A program made the position numbers and the translations under genes. Shown one piece after another: positions 17,549 through 26,767 of a stretch of 64,000 bases of DNA. Origin of the DNA: Clostridium psychrophilum (GTDB taxonomy: Bacteria; Bacillota; Clostridia; Clostridiales; Clostridiaceae); the NCBI RefSeq assembly GCF_018861705.1, contig NZ_JAHLEC010000003.1, forward strand, positions 41,017 to 105,016, given 5' to 3'. The notes under the pieces were generated by a model. The model did no database searches. It saw only the letters and a program-made list of their open reading frames with translations, and had not been told where the DNA came from. The first letter of the stretch is position 1, and every line of letters begins with the position of its first letter.

Positions 17549-18307
17549 TTATTTTCCTATGAATTGTTGAGTCCAATAAATAGTTCCATCTGAATTTTTC
17601 GCTACTCCAACTCCTATTTCAGTAAAATCTTTACTTAAAATATTAGCTTTGTGTCCTGGAGAATTCATCCAAGAAGTCATTACTGAAGCAGCAGTTTGCT
17701 GACCCATAGCTATGTTTTCACCAGCTGCTGTATATGTTATGCCAAATTGTTTCATCATGTCAAAAGGTGAACCATAAGTTGGTGATGTATGAGAAAAATA
17801 ATTATTTTTTGCCATATCACTAGACTTAGTTCTAGCTACCCCTGAAAGCTGTGAATTATCTTTTAATGGAGCTAGTCCCTGTTTTGCTCTTTCCTTATTA
17901 ACTAATGTTACTACTTCTTTTTCTAATTTATTATTCGCTGTCGTAGCCGGTGCTGTTGTTGCCTTAGTAGTCGTTGTTTTTGTAGCTTCTGTCTTTGTAG
18001 GTGTTGCTTTTGTAGGTGTTGCTTTTGCAGGCGTTGCTTTTGTAGGTGTTGCTTTTGTAGGTGTTGCTTTTGCAGGCGTTGCCTTGCAAGGGACTTGAGA
18101 TTTAACAGCTAAACAATTTGAAGCTTTAATCCCATACTTAGCACATATCTGTTGTATAGTTTCTCCTGACTTAGCAGTGCAATTGATGGTATTACCCTTA
18201 ACAATGTAATTAGCAGTGTTAACATCTTGGGCATACACTGTTGAACCTATTCCTGTTGTTGCTAAAATACCTAAAGTCAATATTAATGTTCTTAAATTTT
18301 TCTTCAT
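17549..18307 (-). CDS. Secreted CAP (SCP/YkwD) domain protein
   Basis: A 252-residue exported protein. Residues 1-26 are a classic signal peptide ending TVYA. Next comes a degenerate LysM-like segment with extra cysteines (GETIQQICAKYGIK), a low-complexity linker of ATPTK/ATPAK pentamers (about residues 77-125), and a C-terminal CAP domain with VTLVNKERAKQGL, the SGVARTKSSDMAKNNYFSH segment and WMNSPGHKANIL. CAP proteins of this class are secreted and associated with the cell wall or spore surface; enzymatic activity is not established. The start has GAGG eight bases upstream. The pentamer linker is encoded by near-identical DNA repeats and may vary in length between strains. Confidence 0.88.
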   Translation of the reverse strand: MKKNLRTLILTLGILATTGIGSTVYAQDVNTANYIVKGNTINCTAKSGETIQQICAKYGIKASNCLAVKSQVPCKATPAKATPTKATPTKATPAKATPTKATPTKTEATKTTTTKATTAPATTANNKLEKEVVTLVNKERAKQGLAPLKDNSQLSGVARTKSSDMAKNNYFSHTSPTYGSPFDMMKQFGITYTAAGENIAMGQQTAASVMTSWMNSPGHKANILSKDFTEIGVGVAKNSDGTIYWTQQFIGK

Positions 18308-18493
18308 CTTTTGTACCTCACCTTCTTCATTTTAATATGCAAATCAAGTTTTTCTCTTTGCATACTCATGTTATCATCTAAGTGAGGTTTTCGCATCTTT
18401 TATTGCTGGATATTTTGTAATATTATGTCGTAATTGATTATAGTTGTAACTTTAGTGTCATCTTTTGTCTTATTAAGATTTCTATATTTTATC

Positions 18494-20668
18494 TTACTTT
18501 TTTAAATTAAGCTTAGCAAAAGCCTCCGCCATAGCAGAATTTCCAGAATTAACAGGTTCATCTTTCTTATTCTGCTGATTTAAGAATCTACTAACATCTT
18601 TTTTATTTAAAACACTTTTTTCTGCCCCACGACGTTTAGTAAAGGCTGAAAGCTTTTCTCTATAACCACAACAACTGCAAACAAATATTTTGCCTTCACC
18701 ATCGCCTCTAATCTCCATCTTTTTATGACAAGTAGGACAACGTGCATTAGAAGTCTGCGAAACTCCCTTACGATATCCACAGTCTCTATCCGAGCAGACT
18801 AACATTTTACCCCTTTTACCGTTAACCTCAAGCAAATACTTACCACAATCGGGGCATTTTACCCTTGCGACATTATCATGCTTATATATCGTCGTAGAAG
18901 CTACAACGTTTTTCACAAGCTTTGATGCATATTCTCTCATATCTTTTACAAAATTCATAGAGTTAGCTTTTCCCTTGCCTATAAGTTGAAGTTGCTTCTC
19001 CCATTTAGCCGTAAGTTCAGGCGATTTTAACTCTTGTGGGACTAACCCAATTAACTGTATACCCTTTGAGGTTGGATGAATATCTTTACCTTTTCTCTCC
19101 ATATAGAAAGTGTTAAATAATTTTTCAATTACATCAGCACGAGTTGCTGGAGTTCCAAGTCCTGAAGTGTTATCCATGGCCTCTCTTAAACTTCTATCAT
19201 CGATATTCTTTCCTGGATGCTCCATAGCAGTAAGTAGAGTTGCTTCATTATATCTAGCAGGTGGCTTTGTTTTTTCATTCACAGACCTAACTCCAGTAAG
19301 TTTAACTGCATCCCCCTTATTAATAGGTGGAAGTGATTGATCCTTTTCCTGGTTATCACCTGAACTGCTTATTTCTTTCCAACCCTTTGATTTAACTATT
19401 TTGCCTTTTGCCGAGAAGCTTTCACCCTTAACATTTATAACTACAGTGGTTTGCTCATACTCGAAAGGCTGACTTAATACTTCCAAAAATCTTTTTACGA
19501 CTAGATCATAAATATTTCTTTCTTCTTTGTTTAAGCTTGATAAATCCACATGTTGCTCCGTAGGAATTATAGCATGATGATCTGACACTTTGCTATTATC
19601 TACAAGTCTACTTGTAGTATGTATTCTACCTTTTATTATGTTTCTAGCAGCTTTCTCATATGGTCCTATTGCTATGCTCTTTAATCTATCCATCAATGTA
19701 GGTACTATATCAGTAGTAATATGCCTTGAATCTGTTCTTGGATAAGATAATATCTTATGATTTTCATATAATCTCTGCATCTGATTAAGAGTTTGCTTTG
19801 CAGAATATCCGAACTTCCTATTTGCATCTCTTTGAAGCTCTGTTAAATCATATGCAAGTGGTGGAAGCTCTTTTTTAGATGATTTATTTAATTCGACTAC
19901 AGTTCCCATTTGATTGTTTACCCTAGCTGCAACATCTTCCGCCTTTTGCTTATCAAATGTACGTGAGTCTCCATTTTTACTTGACCAATGAACTGTAAAG
20001 TCATTTACCTTTCCGTTTACTGTCCAATAATCCTTTGGAATGAATTTTTTTATTTCATTTTCTCTTTCAACAATAAGCGCTAATGTTGGTGTTTGAACTC
20101 TTCCTGCTGATAATTGAGCATTATATTTACAAGTTAATGCTCTAGTTACGTTGAGTCCTATAAGCCAATCTGCTTGCGCTCTTGATTGAGCTGCCCAAAA
20201 TAAGTTTTCATAATCTCTACCAGGTTTAAGATTCGCAAATCCATCTTTTATTGCTTTTTCAGTTTGCGAGGAAATCCACAACCTCTTTAAAGGCTTTCTA
20301 AATCCTGCCTTTTGAATAATCCAACGTGCAACAAGTTCGCCTTCACGCCCAGCATCTGTAGCAATAACAAGCTCATCTACGTCACTTCTTTTAAGCAATT
20401 CATGTACAATCTTATATTGCTTTGACGTTTCCTTAATAACAACCAATTTCAAATCCTTTGGTAACATAGGAAGATCTTCTATTCTCCAGCTTTTATATCT
20501 TTCATCATATGCCTCTGGATCTGCAAGTGTAACAAGATGCCCTAATGCCCAGGTTACAATATACTTTGATCCCATTAAATACCCATTTCCACCTTGGGTA
20601 CAATTTAATACTTTTGCAAGTTCACGACCGACAGAAGGTTTCTCTGCAAGCACTAATATTTTTCCCAT
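18494..20668 (-). CDS. topB: DNA topoisomerase III
   Basis: A 724-residue type IA topoisomerase that relaxes and decatenates DNA through a 5'-phosphotyrosyl intermediate. The Toprim domain opens with EKPSVGREL (residues 8-16) and contains DAGREGEL near 104. The active-site tyrosine is in SYPRTDSRH at about 308. The C-terminus carries two zinc-ribbon modules, CPDCGKYLL...CSDRDCGYR and CPTCHKKME...CSCCGYR, as in the TopB branch. The ATG at 20668 follows GAGAGGAAG. Full length, and no neighbouring mobilisation genes, so it looks chromosomal rather than plasmid-borne. Confidence 0.95.
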   Translation of the reverse strand: MGKILVLAEKPSVGRELAKVLNCTQGGNGYLMGSKYIVTWALGHLVTLADPEAYDERYKSWRIEDLPMLPKDLKLVVIKETSKQYKIVHELLKRSDVDELVIATDAGREGELVARWIIQKAGFRKPLKRLWISSQTEKAIKDGFANLKPGRDYENLFWAAQSRAQADWLIGLNVTRALTCKYNAQLSAGRVQTPTLALIVERENEIKKFIPKDYWTVNGKVNDFTVHWSSKNGDSRTFDKQKAEDVAARVNNQMGTVVELNKSSKKELPPLAYDLTELQRDANRKFGYSAKQTLNQMQRLYENHKILSYPRTDSRHITTDIVPTLMDRLKSIAIGPYEKAARNIIKGRIHTTSRLVDNSKVSDHHAIIPTEQHVDLSSLNKEERNIYDLVVKRFLEVLSQPFEYEQTTVVINVKGESFSAKGKIVKSKGWKEISSSGDNQEKDQSLPPINKGDAVKLTGVRSVNEKTKPPARYNEATLLTAMEHPGKNIDDRSLREAMDNTSGLGTPATRADVIEKLFNTFYMERKGKDIHPTSKGIQLIGLVPQELKSPELTAKWEKQLQLIGKGKANSMNFVKDMREYASKLVKNVVASTTIYKHDNVARVKCPDCGKYLLEVNGKRGKMLVCSDRDCGYRKGVSQTSNARCPTCHKKMEIRGDGEGKIFVCSCCGYREKLSAFTKRRGAEKSVLNKKDVSRFLNQQNKKDEPVNSGNSAMAEAFAKLNLKK

Positions 20669-20761
20669 ATATATAACTTCCTCTCATATGTTAATTAATT
20701 TACTGAGCCATATCTATTTCTTTTAATTTATATGTAAATTATTAATTTTCAAAATATAAAT

Positions 20762-20786
20762 AATATTAGAGAGTTTCTCTAATATT
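20762..20786. repeat. Inverted repeat upstream of topB
   Basis: Perfect 11-base arms AATATTAGAGA and TCTCTAATATT with a three-base loop in the divergent topB/exonuclease region. No T-run follows, so an operator is as likely as a terminator. Confidence 0.45.
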
Positions 20787-20947
20787 GATTGAAAAATAAT
20801 ATTATATTATCACCATACTTATTATAGACTACTTTATATGCAATGTTCAATTATTTATAGCTAAGGCATAAGAGTGAATGTGTTTTTTGTTGCCTTAAAT
20901 GATATACTACATAATATGAAATATAAAATATGTTTAGAGGTAATTAA

Positions 20948-21730
20948 ATGAATTATATAGTTTTTGATTTAGAATTTAACCAAGGATACAACTTTACAAA
21001 TGAAATTAAAAATACAATAAACCCCAAATGTCCTTTTGAAATAATTCAAATTGGGGCTATAAAGCTAAATAACGATTTAGAGACGATTGAGACTCTAAAT
21101 GTCTTAGTAAAACCTCAAGTATATCCTGCTCTTAATCCCTTTGTTAAAGAACTTACTGGAATTACGATGAATGACCTAGATGCCGGTGTATCTTTCAAAG
21201 AAATGTATAACGCTCTTTTAAAATTCATTGGAGCTGATAACAGTGTACTCTGCGTATGGGGTGCAACTGACATAAAAGAGTTATTCCAAAATATAGAATA
21301 TTATAAATTAGATGCCTTGTTTGTACCCAAAGAATATATTAATATTCAATCATATGCATCAACCTCACTTAATTGCAAAAAAGGGATTAATATCGGGCTA
21401 AGTAATGCAACTGAATTGCTAAATATACCTATTAAAAATAAGTTTCATGACGCTTTAAACGATGCTTACTATACTGCCGAGATATTCAAAATAATTTATA
21501 GTAAAAAAATGAAACCTAATATATATATTCGAAATAAGCATACATTGTTAAACAGGTCCAATACCCAAACTTATAAAGCGGATTTTCCCAAGCTAATAAA
21601 TCAAATGGAAAAAATGTTTAAGAGAGAAATGACAGTAGACGAGAGATCTATAATCAAACTAGCTTATATTATGGGTAAAACAAATCAATTTCAAATTAAA
21701 ATAACTCCAACTCCTATATCAAAAAAATAA
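20948..21730 (+). CDS. DEDDh 3'-5' exonuclease domain protein (KapD-like)
   Basis: A 260-residue protein with an N-terminal DnaQ-like exonuclease fold: FDLEFNQ carries the first Asp/Glu pair, WGATDIKEL the third acidic residue, and FHDALNDAYYTAEIF the His/Asp of motif III. It belongs to the ERI-1/KapD-like branch, to which B. subtilis KapD belongs. The C-terminal 80 residues are basic and of unknown function. The ATG at 20948 follows AGAGGTAATTAA. Nucleic-acid substrate (RNA or DNA) cannot be told from the sequence. Confidence 0.8.
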   Translation: MNYIVFDLEFNQGYNFTNEIKNTINPKCPFEIIQIGAIKLNNDLETIETLNVLVKPQVYPALNPFVKELTGITMNDLDAGVSFKEMYNALLKFIGADNSVLCVWGATDIKELFQNIEYYKLDALFVPKEYINIQSYASTSLNCKKGINIGLSNATELLNIPIKNKFHDALNDAYYTAEIFKIIYSKKMKPNIYIRNKHTLLNRSNTQTYKADFPKLINQMEKMFKREMTVDERSIIKLAYIMGKTNQFQIKITPTPISKK

Positions 21731-21765
21731 AATCAGTATAGTGTTTACTCTATACTGATTTTTAA
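21731..21765. terminator. Bidirectional terminator
   Basis: Perfect 11-base arms AATCAGTATAG and CTATACTGATT with an eight-base loop, T-runs on both strands, between convergent stops at 21730 (+) and 21773 (-). Confidence 0.85.
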
Positions 21766-21772
21766 AATTTTA

Positions 21773-22480
21773 TTAATTTTCTGTTTCTTCACTTACATTG
21801 ACATCTTCTACATTAGTATTTTTATTTTCTAAATTAGCTTTTCTATTGTCTAATGTATTAAGATTTATATGATGAGTAACCATATCTTCAGTTGTACCCA
21901 TTATAAATCTATTCAAATAAATTTTCCCACCTGGAGTATTTGCTATTGCATAAGGCTCTTTGTCCTTCTTAAATAGAACCCAAGTACGGTTGTTGTTAAT
22001 TACTCTATTTACATCTTCTTTATCTATTATAGTTCTTGTCTTCTCTTTACCGTATCTGTCTCTTAATATTACAGCAACAGTATTTTCATCTAATTTTTCA
22101 TAATCATTAATTGTATTTTGATCATATATTTCTATATTACATCTTCTATTATCTAGAGTATCTCCATTAATATGCCTTACAGGTGCTTTAGGATGAACAT
22201 CTAAAATAAATGATTGTAAACTTTGTTTCCTTCTATATTTCTTTTCTTCAATATAATAACTACTCAAATTTTGCGCTAAGAAGTTATTAGCACCTTTATT
22301 CCATTCCGCAAACCAAAGACCTTTTTCCAATACCTTTTGCAAATCATTTGTATCTATTTTACAATCAATTGTATTTCCGTCTTTTTTAACTAATTTTAAA
22401 ATAGTGATATTTTCTAGCGTCTGATATTTGTTTGATTTGGTTTCAACTTTAGTGGTTTCTGTTTTATTTTCGTTTTTTAT
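21773..22480 (-). CDS. HNH-like protein with non-canonical (ATA) start
   Basis: The frame encodes two HNH-like segments, VRHINGDTLDNRRCNIEIY at about residues 100-120 and VTHHINLNTLDNRKANLEN near the C-terminus; each resembles the core of HNH-3-type homing nucleases. The coding signal continues upstream of the first usable TTG (22342) through ITILKLVKKDGNTIDCKID, yet there is no ATG, GTG or TTG in that stretch. A good AAGAGGTG site ends seven bases before an in-frame ATA at 22480, so either ATA serves as the start or an ATG has mutated. It is alone between a terminator and rluF. Function is unknown; it could be a nuclease or a DNA-binding protein. Confidence 0.6.
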   Translation of the reverse strand: MKNENKTETTKVETKSNKYQTLENITILKLVKKDGNTIDCKIDTNDLQKVLEKGLWFAEWNKGANNFLAQNLSSYYIEEKKYRRKQSLQSFILDVHPKAPVRHINGDTLDNRRCNIEIYDQNTINDYEKLDENTVAVILRDRYGKEKTRTIIDKEDVNRVINNNRTWVLFKKDKEPYAIANTPGGKIYLNRFIMGTTEDMVTHHINLNTLDNRKANLENKNTNVEDVNVSEETEN

Positions 22481-22819
22481 GATAGGACACCTCTTTCTTC
22501 TATTTAGGCATCTTCAAAAAAATAACCAGTCAGCATGCTAGTCTATTTTTTTCATCTGCCTTATAAGGGATTAAAAATCACGTATACCTTAATATTTCCC
22601 TAATTTTTTATTAACAACTCAATTTTCATCTAGAAAACACATGTTTATTTTTAATCGATTATATTAATTATATCACATTCATTGTGATAAAGTCACCCCT
22701 ATTGAAATGAATTTAAAATTTGTTTGTTTAAAAAAATTAAAATCATTATTAGCATTATTTTTTTTGGTTAAACTTCTTAATAGATACATTATGGAGAAAA
22801 TATAAACAACATATTTGAT
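22481..22819. other. Intergenic, no gene seen
   Basis: AT-rich spacer between the HNH-like gene and rluF. It holds the ribosome site for the former and a near-palindrome around CAGCATGCT at about 22532. No coding frame or clear terminator is seen. Confidence 0.45.
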
Positions 22820-23500
22820 CTAGCTATTTTTTAATTGCTTTATCTCCATATCAGTAAGGTATCGCCAGGTTCCAACATCTATTTCACTTAACTTTATATT
22901 GATAATTCTTGTTCTTTCTAAACTCGTAACTGTATATCCAAGAGCTTTGCTCATTCTACGAATTTGTTTATTTAATCCTTGAGTTAATATAATTATAAAA
23001 GTATCATCACTAACTCTAATAACTTTACAAGGTCTTGTTACAACTCCACAAATTTCAACGCCCTTTGACATTACTTTAATAAAGGAATCGTTAAAAGGCT
23101 TGTTTACAGTTACTATATATTCTTTTTCATGTTCATTTTTAGATTCTAAAATGTTGTTGGCCAATTCACCATCATTTGTCATCAATATTAATCCTTTAGA
23201 GTTTTTATCCAATCTACCGACTGGGAAGATATATCCCGGGTAATCCATGAAATCAATTATATTGCTTTTTACTGACTTTTCTGCGGTGCAAGTAATTCCT
23301 ACTGGTTTATTTAATGCAATATATATTTTATCGTTTGCTATAATATTTTTATTATCAAGAAGAATATTATCCTCTATTTCTACCCACTGTCCTGGAATAC
23401 ATTGTTTTCCATTTACCATTATCCTGTTTTCCTCTACAAGTCTATTAACATCAGTTCTTGAACAAATACCATAATTGCTAAAAAGCTTATTTATTCTCAT
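22820..23500 (-). CDS. rluF: 23S rRNA pseudouridine synthase, RluF-like
   Basis: A 226-residue RsuA/RluB/RluF-family pseudouridine synthase. It has an N-terminal S4 RNA-binding domain (RINKLFSNYGICSRTDVNRL), then the catalytic domain with GRLDKNSKGLILMTNDG containing the nucleophilic Asp, HEKEYIVTV, and GLNKQIRRM. The sequence follows E. coli RluF (U2604) closely in ALNKPVGI and SLERTRIINI. It is somewhat shorter than E. coli RluF, lacking the C-terminal extension. The start is ATG 23500 with a weak AAAGGATAAAG site. The exact target uridine is inferred. Confidence 0.87.
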   Translation of the reverse strand: MRINKLFSNYGICSRTDVNRLVEENRIMVNGKQCIPGQWVEIEDNILLDNKNIIANDKIYIALNKPVGITCTAEKSVKSNIIDFMDYPGYIFPVGRLDKNSKGLILMTNDGELANNILESKNEHEKEYIVTVNKPFNDSFIKVMSKGVEICGVVTRPCKVIRVSDDTFIIILTQGLNKQIRRMSKALGYTVTSLERTRIINIKLSEIDVGTWRYLTDMEIKQLKNS

Positions 23501-23564
23501 AATAAATCTTTATCCTTTCATTAATCATCCAAAAATTCACTATCCATTCTAATCATTATACCAA

Positions 23565-23604
23565 ATGTAGATAAATGTAGATATATATCTACATTTATCT
23601 ACAT
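23565..23604. repeat. 40-base perfect palindrome
   Basis: ATGTAGATAAATGTAGATAT joined to its exact reverse complement with no loop. Further copies of the TGTAGATATATATGTAGAT theme follow to about 23640. It lies upstream of rluF and downstream of the TCA operon terminator. Confidence 0.9.
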
Positions 23605-23696
23605 CTACATATATATCTACAAATATACACATCTATACATATATATGTTTCGAACTTGCTTATAAATATTATACATCATATTAACATGTAGTCCTT

Positions 23697-23740
23697 CTAA
23701 AAAAATAACTCATAAGCAATCTGCTCATGAGTTATTTATT
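23697..23740 (-). terminator. Terminator of the half-TCA operon
   Basis: Stem AAATAACTCATGAGC paired with GCTTATGAGTTATTT, followed by seven T on the minus strand, 25 bases past the isocitrate dehydrogenase stop. Confidence 0.85.
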
Positions 23741-23764
23741 GATAAATATTAAAATTTACAACTA

Positions 23765-24778
23765 TTAATTAGCTTGTTCCTGCATTTTATCAATTACAAC
23801 TTGCGTGAACTCGATTGTTCCAGTGTTACCACCTAAATCACAAGTTAAATGTTTTCCTTCTTTAAGAACAGCTTCTACAGCTTTCTCTATTTTAGTTGCA
23901 GCCACGAGTTCTCCTATATATCTAAGCATCATTACGCTAGATAGAATACAAGCAGTTGGGTTTGCTATGTTCTTTCCTGCTATATCTGGAGCGGATCCAT
24001 GCGCTGGTTCAAAAACTGCGCCTTCTTCTCCAATGTTAGCACCTGGAACTAGTCCTAACCCCCCAACTAGACCTGCTGCCATATCAGAGAGTATATCTCC
24101 ATACAAATTAGGCATAACAAGTACATCATATTTTTCCGGATTCATTACAAGCTTCATACTCATAGCATCAACTATAACATCCCCAAATGCAATGTCTTTA
24201 TGTTGTGCTGCTACATCTCTTGCACATCTTAAAAATAGTCCATCAGAAAGTTTCATAATATTTGCTTTATGAACAGCTATAACTTCTTTTCTATTTTGCT
24301 CTTTTGCAATTTTAAAAGCATATTCTACTATTCTATCACTAGCTTTTTTGCTTATTATCTTTATACTCTCCGCAATATCATCAGTAATCATATGTTCTAT
24401 ACCTGCATATAAATCCTCGCTGTTTTCTCTAACTATTATTAAATCTACATTCTCAAATCTTGAAGGAACGCCTTCAAACGTTCTTATAGGCCTAATATTT
24501 GCATATAGATTTAATTCCTGTCTTAATGTAACATTAACACTTTTAAATCCTTTACCAACTGGTGTAGTTACAGGTCCTTTAAGTGCAACCTTATTCTTTT
24601 TAATGCTCTCTAAAACGTAGGGAGGCATAGGAGTATTAAACTCCTCTATAACTTCTGCACCCATACGTACTATTTCCCAATTTATTTTAACTCCACTTTT
24701 TTCTAATATTTTAACGGTAGATGTTGTTACCTCTGGTCCAATACCGTCGCCGGGTATAAGTGTAATATTATGCATCAT
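23765..24778 (-). CDS. icd: NAD-type isocitrate dehydrogenase
   Basis: A 337-residue member of the isocitrate/isopropylmalate dehydrogenase family. It converts isocitrate to 2-oxoglutarate. The substrate loop reads VRENSEDLYAG, as in isocitrate dehydrogenases rather than the TGG motif of isopropylmalate enzymes. The metal and cofactor motifs are NLYGDILSDMAAG and EPAHGSAPDIAG. The short form fits the NAD-type group, though cofactor choice is inference. It starts four bases after the aconitase stop, with its GGAGTGG site inside the end of that gene, so the two are translationally coupled. It is the last gene of the Re-citrate synthase-aconitase operon, an arrangement also known in Clostridium acetobutylicum. 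Confidence 0.9.
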   Translation of the reverse strand: MMHNITLIPGDGIGPEVTTSTVKILEKSGVKINWEIVRMGAEVIEEFNTPMPPYVLESIKKNKVALKGPVTTPVGKGFKSVNVTLRQELNLYANIRPIRTFEGVPSRFENVDLIIVRENSEDLYAGIEHMITDDIAESIKIISKKASDRIVEYAFKIAKEQNRKEVIAVHKANIMKLSDGLFLRCARDVAAQHKDIAFGDVIVDAMSMKLVMNPEKYDVLVMPNLYGDILSDMAAGLVGGLGLVPGANIGEEGAVFEPAHGSAPDIAGKNIANPTACILSSVMMLRYIGELVAATKIEKAVEAVLKEGKHLTCDLGGNTGTIEFTQVVIDKMQEQAN

Positions 24779-24782
24779 AGTT

Positions 24783-26717
24783 CTAAACCACTCCTTTTCT
24801 ATTGTTTTTCATAAGATTTATTAATCCACCATGTATAAGCATTTCTTTTTCTCTATCTGTTACTTCAGGTAGAGTTATGTACTCTGATCCCTTTGTTATA
24901 TTCTTTACAATTACTGTGTCTTTTTTGATCTGCTCAGCAGCATCTTCAATAACTAATTCATCCATCATATCTATATTTTCATAATCTTTAACATCTTTAA
25001 ATACCAATGGTATTATAGCATTATTAATTAAATTAGCCTTATGAATTCTAGCAAATGATTTAGTAAGAACAACCTTAATACCAAGGTATAGTGGTGCAAG
25101 TGCCGCATGCTCTCTACTTGATCCTTGTCCATAGTTTGAACCTGCAACTATTATTCCACCATCATATTTTTTAGCCTTAGCTGGGAATTCTGCATCGCTA
25201 GGTGTTAAACAAAACTCTGCAAGGTATGGAATGTTAGATCTAAATGGAAGTAATTTAGCATTAGATGGCATTATATCATCTGTTGTAATATTATCCCCTA
25301 ATTTTGTTAGAACTTTACCTGTAACATTTCCTATTAATTCTTTTGCTTTAGGGAATGGCTTTATATTGGGTCCTCTTTTTACCACTATATCTTTACCGTC
25401 CTGCGCTGGACTTATTATTAAATTATCATTAATGACAAATTCTTCAGGCATTGGTACTTTAACAGCGTCTCCAAGTTCCCTTGGGTCTGTTATATATCCT
25501 GTAAGTGCTGATGCAACAGCAACTTCTGGGCTTACAATATAGACACTTGCAGAAACTGTTCCAGATCTACCTTTAAAGTTTCTATTAAATGTTCTAAGTG
25601 ATACTGCTCCAGTTGAAGGTGCTTGACCCATTCCTATACATGGTCCACATGCACTTTCTAGTATTCTTGCACCGGCATCAATCATATCTCCAAGTCCACC
25701 ATTTTTAGATAACATATTTAAAACTTGTTTTGAACCTGGTGCAATAGCAAGTGACATATCTTCAGGTATCGTTTTACCTAAAAGTATTTTCGACACTTTC
25801 ATCATATCAACATAAGATGAGTTAGTACAACTTCCTATTAACACTTGGTCAACCTTTATGTCCTTTAAAGATGAAACAAGAACTACTTTATCAGGACTAT
25901 GAGGACAAGCAACAAGAGGTTCAATTTTACCCAAATCTATTTCAACTACCTCATCATATACTGCTCCCTTATCTGCTTTAAGCTCTACATAATCTTTTTC
26001 TCTATGTTGAGCTTTTAAGAATTTATGAGTTGTCTCATCACTAGGAAATAATGAAGTGGTAGCTCCAAGCTCTGCGCCCATATTTGTTATAGTTGCTCTA
26101 TCAGGTACACTTAGAGTTTTTAGTCCATCACCTGCATATTCAAATATTTTGTTAACTCCACCTTTAACTGTTAACCGTCTTAATACTTCAAGGATTATAT
26201 CCTTAGCTGCAACCCAAGGGCTAAGCTTTCCTGTTAAATTCACTTTAACAATTTTAGGCATAGTTATATAATATTCTCCTCCACCCATAGCTACAGCGAC
26301 ATCAAGGCCTCCTGCTCCTATAGCAAGCATTCCTATTCCTCCACCGGTTGGCGTATGACTATCAGATCCAAGTAAAGTTTCACCTGGAACACCAAATCTT
26401 TCTAAATGAACCTGGTGACAAATGCCATTCCCCGGTTTAGAAAAATAGATACCATGTTTTTTTGCAACAGTCTGAATATATAAATGATCATCTGCATTTT
26501 CAGGACCAGTTTGTAAAATGTTATGATCAATATATGCAACAGATTTTTTAGTCTTAACCTTATCAATTCCCATAGCTTCAAATTGAAGATATGCCATTGT
26601 ACCTGTAGAATCTTGAGTTAAAGTTTGGTCTATCTTAATTGCTATCTCATGATCAGTTATCATTTCACCCTTAACTAAATGGGCTTTAATTATTTTTTGC
26701 GCAACAGTATATTCCAT
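24783..26717 (-). CDS. acn: Aconitate hydratase
   Basis: A 644-residue aconitase, isomerising citrate to isocitrate. The iron-sulfur ligands are in GSCTNSSYVDM and ESACGPCIGMG. The swivel domain includes GSNYGQGSSREHAA. This is the shorter single-chain form (about 640 residues) common in clostridia rather than the 900-residue AcnA. The ATG at 26717 follows GGAGGGATATA. It lies between Re-citrate synthase (50-base gap) and isocitrate dehydrogenase (4-base gap), which excludes a leucine-pathway role as isopropylmalate isomerase. Confidence 0.93.
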   Translation of the reverse strand: MEYTVAQKIIKAHLVKGEMITDHEIAIKIDQTLTQDSTGTMAYLQFEAMGIDKVKTKKSVAYIDHNILQTGPENADDHLYIQTVAKKHGIYFSKPGNGICHQVHLERFGVPGETLLGSDSHTPTGGGIGMLAIGAGGLDVAVAMGGGEYYITMPKIVKVNLTGKLSPWVAAKDIILEVLRRLTVKGGVNKIFEYAGDGLKTLSVPDRATITNMGAELGATTSLFPSDETTHKFLKAQHREKDYVELKADKGAVYDEVVEIDLGKIEPLVACPHSPDKVVLVSSLKDIKVDQVLIGSCTNSSYVDMMKVSKILLGKTIPEDMSLAIAPGSKQVLNMLSKNGGLGDMIDAGARILESACGPCIGMGQAPSTGAVSLRTFNRNFKGRSGTVSASVYIVSPEVAVASALTGYITDPRELGDAVKVPMPEEFVINDNLIISPAQDGKDIVVKRGPNIKPFPKAKELIGNVTGKVLTKLGDNITTDDIMPSNAKLLPFRSNIPYLAEFCLTPSDAEFPAKAKKYDGGIIVAGSNYGQGSSREHAALAPLYLGIKVVLTKSFARIHKANLINNAIIPLVFKDVKDYENIDMMDELVIEDAAEQIKKDTVIVKNITKGSEYITLPEVTDREKEMLIHGGLINLMKNNRKGVV

Positions 26718-26767
26718 TATATCCCTCCATTTTATATATAAGTACAGCTTACAATATCTAAACTATA

